DNA of 50,473 nucleotides from an uncultured Erythrobacter sp. (GTDB lineage: Bacteria; Pseudomonadota; Alphaproteobacteria; Sphingomonadales; Sphingomonadaceae). The position numbers were made by a program, and so were the translations under genes. This document shows, piece after piece, positions 46,132 through 50,473 of the stretch (the stretch's first letter is position 1; every line of letters starts with the position of its first letter). Location: the NCBI GenBank assembly GCA_937969505.1, contig CALBWA010000010.1:75184-125656 (forward strand). The letters run 5' to 3'. The notes beneath the pieces are model-generated. The model worked only from the letters and a program-made list of their open reading frames with translations. It was not told the origin of the DNA and did no database searches.

Positions 46132-47502
46132 TCAGCCCTTGCGCGACCGGCCCTTCAGTTTCGCCTTCTTGATCAGATCACCATACTGGTGAGCGAGCAA
46201 GTGTGACTGCACCTGGCTGATCGTATCGACTGTTACATTGACCACAATCAGCAGGCTGGTGCCGCCAAGGAACAATGGAATGCCTGTTTGTGCGATCATG
46301 TATTCCGGCACCACGCAAACAAAGGTCAGATAGATTGCGCCGACCACGGTGATCCGGGTCAGGACATAATCCAGATAGTCGGACGTGCGCTTTCCAGGAC
46401 GAATGCCCGGGATGAACCCGCCATTCTTTTTCAAGTTCTCTGCCGTTTCTTCAGGGTTGAATACAACCGCGGTGTAGAAGAAGCAGAAGAACACAATGCC
46501 GATGCCATACAGCAGCATATACAGCGGCTGTCCGTGAGCCAGATACTGGTTCAGCGTCACGATTACGCCGCCAACGCCGCTGTCGGTATCGACCGAGTTG
46601 CCGGCAAACTGAGTAATCGTCAGCGGCAGCAAGAGCAGCGAGCTGGCAAAGATCGGCGGAATAACACCAGCTGTGTTCAGCTTGAGCGGCAGGTGCGAGC
46701 TGTCAGCCTGCATCATGCCGCGCTGCGTGGCGCGCTTTGGATACTGGATCAACAAGCGGCGCTGGGCTCGCTCGACAAAGGAAATCAGCACGATCAGACC
46801 AACCACCATCACAATAAAGAAGATGATGATGCTGGGCGCAATCGAGCCAGTCCGGCCCCCTTCGAAAAGGTTGGCGGTAAAGGTGGGGAACTGCGCGACA
46901 ATGCCGGCCATGATGATCAGCGAGACACCGTTACCGATACCGCGACTGGTAATCTGCTCACCCAGCCACAACAGGAACATGGTGCCGCCCACGAGGCTGA
47001 TGACAGCGCCTACACGGAACATGTATCCCGGATCGACCACTGCCTGAATCCCGCTCTGCGCGCCGAAGCTTTCCAACCCAGAGGCAAGGAACCAACCCTG
47101 AATAGCGCACAGAAACACGGTGCCGTAACGGGTGTATTGATTGAGTTTCTGGCGCCCGGAGGCGCCTTCTTTCTTCAGCGCGGCGAGCGTTGGATGCAGG
47201 GCCGAGGCCATCTGCACCACGATCGAGGCGGTGATATAGGGCATAACGCCGAGCGCGATGAGGCTCATCCGCTCAAGGCTGCCGCCCGAAAATGTGTTGA
47301 ACAAGTCGAGGATACCGCCCCGCCCCAATTCAGCCAGATCCTGCAATGCCAGCGGATTAACGCCAGGCAGCGGAATAAAGCTCAAGAAGCGGAAAACGAT
47401 CAGCGCACCGATGGTGAACCAGATACGCTGACGCAGCTCGGTTGCCTTGGAGAAATTGGCGAGGCTCAGATTGCTCGCGATATTATCGGCGCGTGATGCC
47501 AT
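46132..47502 (-). CDS. secY: Protein translocase subunit SecY
   Basis: A 456-residue core channel of the Sec translocon with about ten transmembrane segments. RIWFTIGALIVFRFLSFIPLPGV, the plug-region sequence TFSGGSLERMSLIALGVMPYI, the ERAQRRLLIQYPKRA loop and the C-terminal KNGGFIPGIRPGKRTSDYL are diagnostic. It is preceded by L15 with a 105-base gap that holds two hairpins, including an 8-bp perfect stem (47561-47595), and followed by adk. Confidence 0.98.
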   Translation of the reverse strand: MASRADNIASNLSLANFSKATELRQRIWFTIGALIVFRFLSFIPLPGVNPLALQDLAELGRGGILDLFNTFSGGSLERMSLIALGVMPYITASIVVQMASALHPTLAALKKEGASGRQKLNQYTRYGTVFLCAIQGWFLASGLESFGAQSGIQAVVDPGYMFRVGAVISLVGGTMFLLWLGEQITSRGIGNGVSLIIMAGIVAQFPTFTANLFEGGRTGSIAPSIIIFFIVMVVGLIVLISFVERAQRRLLIQYPKRATQRGMMQADSSHLPLKLNTAGVIPPIFASSLLLLPLTITQFAGNSVDTDSGVGGVIVTLNQYLAHGQPLYMLLYGIGIVFFCFFYTAVVFNPEETAENLKKNGGFIPGIRPGKRTSDYLDYVLTRITVVGAIYLTFVCVVPEYMIAQTGIPLFLGGTSLLIVVNVTVDTISQVQSHLLAHQYGDLIKKAKLKGRSRKG

Positions 47503-47560
47503 TGTCCGTGTGTCGATCCTAGCGTTACACCGGTCCCGTCCGGTCTAGACAGGATAGATA

Positions 47561-47595
47561 GGGGGCAGAGGCACGAATGTCGAACCCCTGCCCCC
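47561..47595 (-). other. Intercistronic hairpin between rplO and secY
   Basis: GGGGGCAG (47561-47568) and CTGCCCCC (47588-47595) are perfectly complementary with a 19-nt loop. There is no U-tract on the minus strand beyond it, so it may be a processing or partial attenuation element that lowers SecY relative to L15. Confidence 0.5.
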
Positions 47596-47607
47596 AGCTT
47601 TTTCAGT

Positions 47608-48099
47608 TTAGTCTGTTTTTTCTGCCGTTTCGGCCTTGGCAGGTGCAGTCACATCGACACTGCCGCCAGCCTTTTCAACAGCTGCAATCGCGCCCTTGGT
47701 GGCACCGGTCACGACGAATTTCGCCTTGGCCTTGATCTCACCCTTGCCGAGAAGACGCACGCCGTCCTTGCCACCACGGACCAGGCCAGCTTCTCGCAGA
47801 GCCTCTTCAGTGATGTCCTTCTTGCCGTCGAGCTTCTTGGCATCGATGAACTTCTGCACCATGCCGATGTTCACTTCAGCATAGTCCTTGCCGAACGGGT
47901 TGTTGAAACCACGCTTTGGCAGACGCATGTGAAGTGGCATCTGGCCGCCTTCGAAGCCCTTGATCGCAACACCAGAACGACTCTTCTGGCCCTTCTGACC
48001 GCGTGCAGCGGTTTTGCCCTTGCCCGAACCGATACCACGGCCCTTGCGGATGCGGCCCTTGCGGGCACCATCATTATCGCGGATTGTATTGAGTTTCAT
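47608..48099 (-). CDS. rplO: 50S ribosomal protein L15
   Basis: A 163-residue large-subunit protein from the ATG at 48099 ([20 protein letters not shown]), with [18 protein letters not shown] and [20 protein letters not shown], the L15 core. It is about 18 residues longer than E. coli L15, from an Ala/Lys/Thr-rich C-terminal tail ([14 protein letters not shown]). The order L30-L15-SecY matches the spc operon; the L30 stop is 81 bases upstream. Confidence 0.97.
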   Translation of the reverse strand: MKLNTIRDNDGARKGRIRKGRGIGSGKGKTAARGQKGQKSRSGVAIKGFEGGQMPLHMRLPKRGFNNPFGKDYAEVNIGMVQKFIDAKKLDGKKDITEEALREAGLVRGGKDGVRLLGKGEIKAKAKFVVTGATKGAIAAVEKAGGSVDVTAPAKAETAEKTD

Positions 48100-48179
48100 A
48101 GTCTTGCACTCGCTTTCGCTTTTGTTCGCGCCAAAAATGAGCAGCCCGGACATCTGCCCGGGCCACTGATATTGTCAGT

Positions 48180-48365
48180 TCAATCGACCACGGTCACCAG
48201 ATGGGGGACCTTGGCAATGGCGCCGCGCACTTCAGGGGTATCCTGACGCTCGACAACCTTGTTCATCTTGTTCAGGCCAAGCCCGATCAGGATTTGCCGC
48301 TGTCCCTTGGGACGACGGATTGCAGATCCGGTCTGCTTGATCTTGATAGTTTTCTTACCGGCCAT
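48180..48365 (-). CDS. rpmD: 50S ribosomal protein L30
   Basis: A 61-residue protein with [43 protein letters not shown] and the terminal VPHLVTVVD, full length for L30. It starts 5 bases after the S5 stop, as expected for the spc operon. Confidence 0.97.
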   Translation of the reverse strand: MAGKKTIKIKQTGSAIRRPKGQRQILIGLGLNKMNKVVERQDTPEVRGAIAKVPHLVTVVD

Positions 48366-48370
48366 TGAAT

Positions 48371-49207
48371 TTACTCCACAACCGCTGCGGCGTCAGCTTC
48401 CGCTTCGGCTTCGCTTGCACCACCCCGGCCAAGCAGGTCAGCGACCTTCTTGCCGCGACGCTGGGCCACAGACTTCGGCGAAGTCTGGTTGGTCAAAGCG
48501 TCAAAAGTGGCGCGGATCATGTTATAGGGGTTCGACGTACCGACCGACTTGGTCACAACGTCAGCAACGCCCAGGCTTTCAAAAACGGCACGCATCGGGC
48601 CACCAGCAATGATGCCGGTACCAGCAGGAGCGGTACGAACGGTAACCTTGCCGGCACCGAAACGACCGTTCACATCGTGATGCAGCGTGCGGCCTTCTTT
48701 CAAAGGTACACGGATCATCTTCTTGCGAGCAGCAGCCGTTGCCTTGGTGATAGCCTCTGGCACTTCGCGAGCCTTGCCGTGGCCAAAGCCGACCCGGCCC
48801 GAACCATCGCCAACCACGACCAGTGCTGCAAAACCAAAGCGCTTACCGCCCTTTACGGTCTTGGAGACACGGTTGATGTGAACCAGCTTCTCGATGATAC
48901 CATCATCTTCTTCCTGGCGCCCACCGCGACGATTGTCACGGCCACCACGGCCGCGTCCACCGCCGCCCTGGTTGTTGCCGCCACGGCCACGACCGCCACG
49001 AGCATTCTGCTGCGTGCGAGCCTGGCCATCATCACCTTGTGCAGGCGACTGGGTTGCAGCTGCCTCGGAAGGTGTTTCAGCCACTGCAGGTGCAGCCTCG
49101 GCGGGAGCCGCAGCAGCTTCTGCTTCAGGAGCAGCCGCCGTTTCAGGAGCAGCCGTTTCTGGCGTCTCGGTTTCGGCTTCTGGTGTTTTCTTGTCTTCAG
49201 CCATCAT
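48371..49207 (-). CDS. rpsE: 30S ribosomal protein S5 with long N-terminal extension
   Basis: A 278-residue protein. The canonical S5 core starts near residue 104 ([20 protein letters not shown], then [26 protein letters not shown]) and ends with [16 protein letters not shown] plus a short acidic tail. The first 100 residues are disordered: an Ala/Pro/Glu-rich acidic part (about 5-58), then RGG-type repeats (GGRGRGG and [12 protein letters not shown], about 70-98). E. coli S5 has 167 residues. Sphingomonad S5 proteins I recall are likewise extended. Its ATG overlaps the L18 stop (TGATG); a second ATG follows directly. Confidence 0.96.
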   Translation of the reverse strand: MMAEDKKTPEAETETPETAAPETAAAPEAEAAAAPAEAAPAVAETPSEAAATQSPAQGDDGQARTQQNARGGRGRGGNNQGGGGRGRGGRDNRRGGRQEEDDGIIEKLVHINRVSKTVKGGKRFGFAALVVVGDGSGRVGFGHGKAREVPEAITKATAAARKKMIRVPLKEGRTLHHDVNGRFGAGKVTVRTAPAGTGIIAGGPMRAVFESLGVADVVTKSVGTSNPYNMIRATFDALTNQTSPKSVAQRRGKKVADLLGRGGASEAEAEADAAAVVE

Positions 49208-49551
49208 CAGAACTCCAGCCCGCCTTCGCGAGCGGCATCGGCCAGCGCTTTCACGCGGCCATGGAAAAGGAACCCGCCGCGATCAAACACGACAGTCGTC
49301 ACGCCGGCCTTTTTGGCGGCAGAGGCGATATCTTTGCCAACCTGTACGGCGGCATCGACATTCGCACCCGAATTCTTCGCACCCAGCGTTGATGCAGCGG
49401 CCACGGTGCGGCCCTGCGCATCATCAATGATCTGTGCGTAGATATGACGGCCAGTGCGATGCACCGACAGACGGGGACGGTCACCACCGCGGCTGCGCAA
49501 TGCAGTGCGGACCCGGCGACGGCGACGTTCAAAGAGAGAAAGCTTTGCCAT
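49207..49551 (-). CDS. rplR: 50S ribosomal protein L18
   Basis: A 114-residue 5S-rRNA-binding protein from the ATG at 49551 ([20 protein letters not shown]). [19 protein letters not shown] and [26 protein letters not shown] are the conserved core. An in-frame extension to 49686 lies inside the L6 gene and is not used. One base separates it from the L6 stop. Confidence 0.97.
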   Translation of the reverse strand: MAKLSLFERRRRRVRTALRSRGGDRPRLSVHRTGRHIYAQIIDDAQGRTVAAASTLGAKNSGANVDAAVQVGKDIASAAKKAGVTTVVFDRGGFLFHGRVKALADAAREGGLEF

Positions 49552-49552
49552 C

Positions 49553-50086
49553 TTACTTCTTCTTCCCTTCCTTGCGGAAGACATATTCGCCCTGGTACTT
49601 GATACCCTTGCCCTTGTAAGGCTCGGGCTTGCGCCAGCGACGGATTTCTGCAGCGAGCTGGCCGACGGCCTGCTTGTCAATTCCACTGATGATCACGGTG
49701 GTCTGATCCGGCGTTTTCACGTCCAGACCTTCAGGCACATCGATATCGACATCGTGGCTGTAGCCGAGCTGCAAGTTCAACTTGCTGCCCTGCGCCTTGG
49801 CACGATAACCAACACCGGAGATTTCCAAAGTCTTCGAAAAGCCTTCGGTCACGCCTTCAACCAGGTTTGATACCAGCGTACGCTGCATGCCCCAATAGGA
49901 CCGCGCCTGCTTTGTATCATTGGCCGGGTTGACCTGAATCTCGTCACCTTCAACCTTGTAATCGATGTAGTCGGACAGACCGAGAGTGAGCGTGCCCTTG
50001 GGGCCCTTCACTGTTAGTACGCCTTCTTCGATCGACGCGGTTACGCCGCCAGGAATGGCGACTGGTTTCTTGCCAATACGGCTCAT
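49553..50086 (-). CDS. rplF: 50S ribosomal protein L6
   Basis: A 177-residue protein with two similar domains; [20 protein letters not shown] opens it, and the C-terminal [20 protein letters not shown] followed by [17 protein letters not shown] is diagnostic. Full length. Its start overlaps the S8 stop (TGATG), showing translational coupling in the spc operon. Confidence 0.98.
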   Translation of the reverse strand: MSRIGKKPVAIPGGVTASIEEGVLTVKGPKGTLTLGLSDYIDYKVEGDEIQVNPANDTKQARSYWGMQRTLVSNLVEGVTEGFSKTLEISGVGYRAKAQGSKLNLQLGYSHDVDIDVPEGLDVKTPDQTTVIISGIDKQAVGQLAAEIRRWRKPEPYKGKGIKYQGEYVFRKEGKKK

Positions 50087-50473
50087 CAGAACACCTCCGC
50101 GAGCACTTCGCCGCCGACGTTTTCATTGCGCGCTTCGTTGTCCGAAAGCACGCCCTTCGGTGTCGAGACGATGGTGATGCCAAGGCCATTGCGCACAGTC
50201 GGAAGTTCCTTCGAACCCGAATAGACGCGGCGGCCAGGCTTGGAGACACGAGCGACGAACTTGATTGCAGGTTCGCCTTCGAAATACTTCAGTTCAATCC
50301 GCAGCGCAGGGTGCTTGCCACTGTCATCAGCAGAATAGCCACGGATGTAGCCTTCGCGCTGAAGCACTTCGAGGACGTTTGCACGCAGCGTAGAAGCGGG
50401 CGAAAGGACGGAGTCCTTCTTTGCCTGCTGTCCGTTGCGGATACGGGTGAGCATATCACCCAGGGGATCAGTC
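50086..50473 (-). CDS. rpsH: 30S ribosomal protein S8 (start cut by window edge)
   Basis: All but the first few residues are present. The frame reads T-D-P-L-G-D from 50472 before [14 protein letters not shown], so the true start (typically MALTDPLGDM) lies just beyond the window and the internal ATG at 50454 is not the start. The C-terminal [32 protein letters not shown] and GGEVLAEVF are canonical. S8 is the translational regulator of the spc operon in E. coli; whether it is so here cannot be seen. Confidence 0.97.
   Translation of the reverse strand, partial: TDPLGDMLTRIRNGQQAKKDSVLSPASTLRANVLEVLQREGYIRGYSADDSGKHPALRIELKYFEGEPAIKFVARVSKPGRRVYSGSKELPTVRNGLGITIVSTPKGVLSDNEARNENVGGEVLAEVF

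Overview
The window is high-GC chromosomal DNA from an alphaproteobacterium, most likely a sphingomonad of the Erythrobacter/Altererythrobacter type. Supporting signs are the mdh-sucD-odhA-odhB-lpd cluster, a UvrA whose first zinc-finger half reads CPVS, an alphaproteobacterial LexA box (GAAC-N7-GAAC) in front of uvrA, a ribosomal protein S5 with a long RGG-rich N-terminal extension, and dispersed repeats of a type I associate with sphingomonads. The assignment is inference from protein and site character, not from a database search.

Layout. 1-5446: start of a PhzF-family gene (cut by the edge), a FolM/PTR1-like pteridine reductase, a cyclopropane-fatty-acyl-phospholipid synthase, a small unknown gene, a membrane acyltransferase and argG. 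5447-6260 has no convincing protein gene. It holds two DnaA-box-like sites and a roughly 460-nt run of back-to-back hairpins, three closed by cUUCGg tetraloops, ending in a terminator-like stem; this is my best candidate for an undescribed structured RNA. 6261-7961: an RlpA-like protein, a small lipoprotein and a terminase-small-subunit-like protein. 7962-10589 is an accessory island: a stand-alone OLD-family ATPase/TOPRIM nuclease, visibly AT-richer than its surroundings, between two imperfect direct repeats.

10590-22450: uvrA with a LexA operator; a second terminator-ended RNA candidate; a divergent pair (sulfotransferase-like protein and 2OG-Fe(II) oxygenase); a GH24 lysozyme-like protein; an M3 peptidase; a three-gene metal-chelate/cobalamin-type ABC importer; and a small conserved protein. 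22836-30389 is a TCA-cycle operon (mdh, sucD, odhA, odhB, lpd) lacking sucC, with a cluster of ATTGC motifs upstream. Its terminator contains the Shine-Dalgarno of the next gene, a DUF4403 lipoprotein. 32008-34696 is an overlapping amidase, PepSY and TRIC-like set. 34718-40122, on the minus strand, carries two paralogous Arg/Asp/Tyr-rich secreted proteins, a prolyl oligopeptidase and a beta-lactamase-fold serine hydrolase.

40218-50473 (minus strand) is the spc/alpha ribosomal protein cluster: S8, L6, L18, S5, L30, L15, SecY, Adk, then an inserted SRPBCC-family protein and a glutamate dehydrogenase with its own terminator, then S13, S11, RpoA and L17 with a GNRA-loop terminator.

I saw no tRNA, rRNA, CRISPR array or intact insertion sequence.
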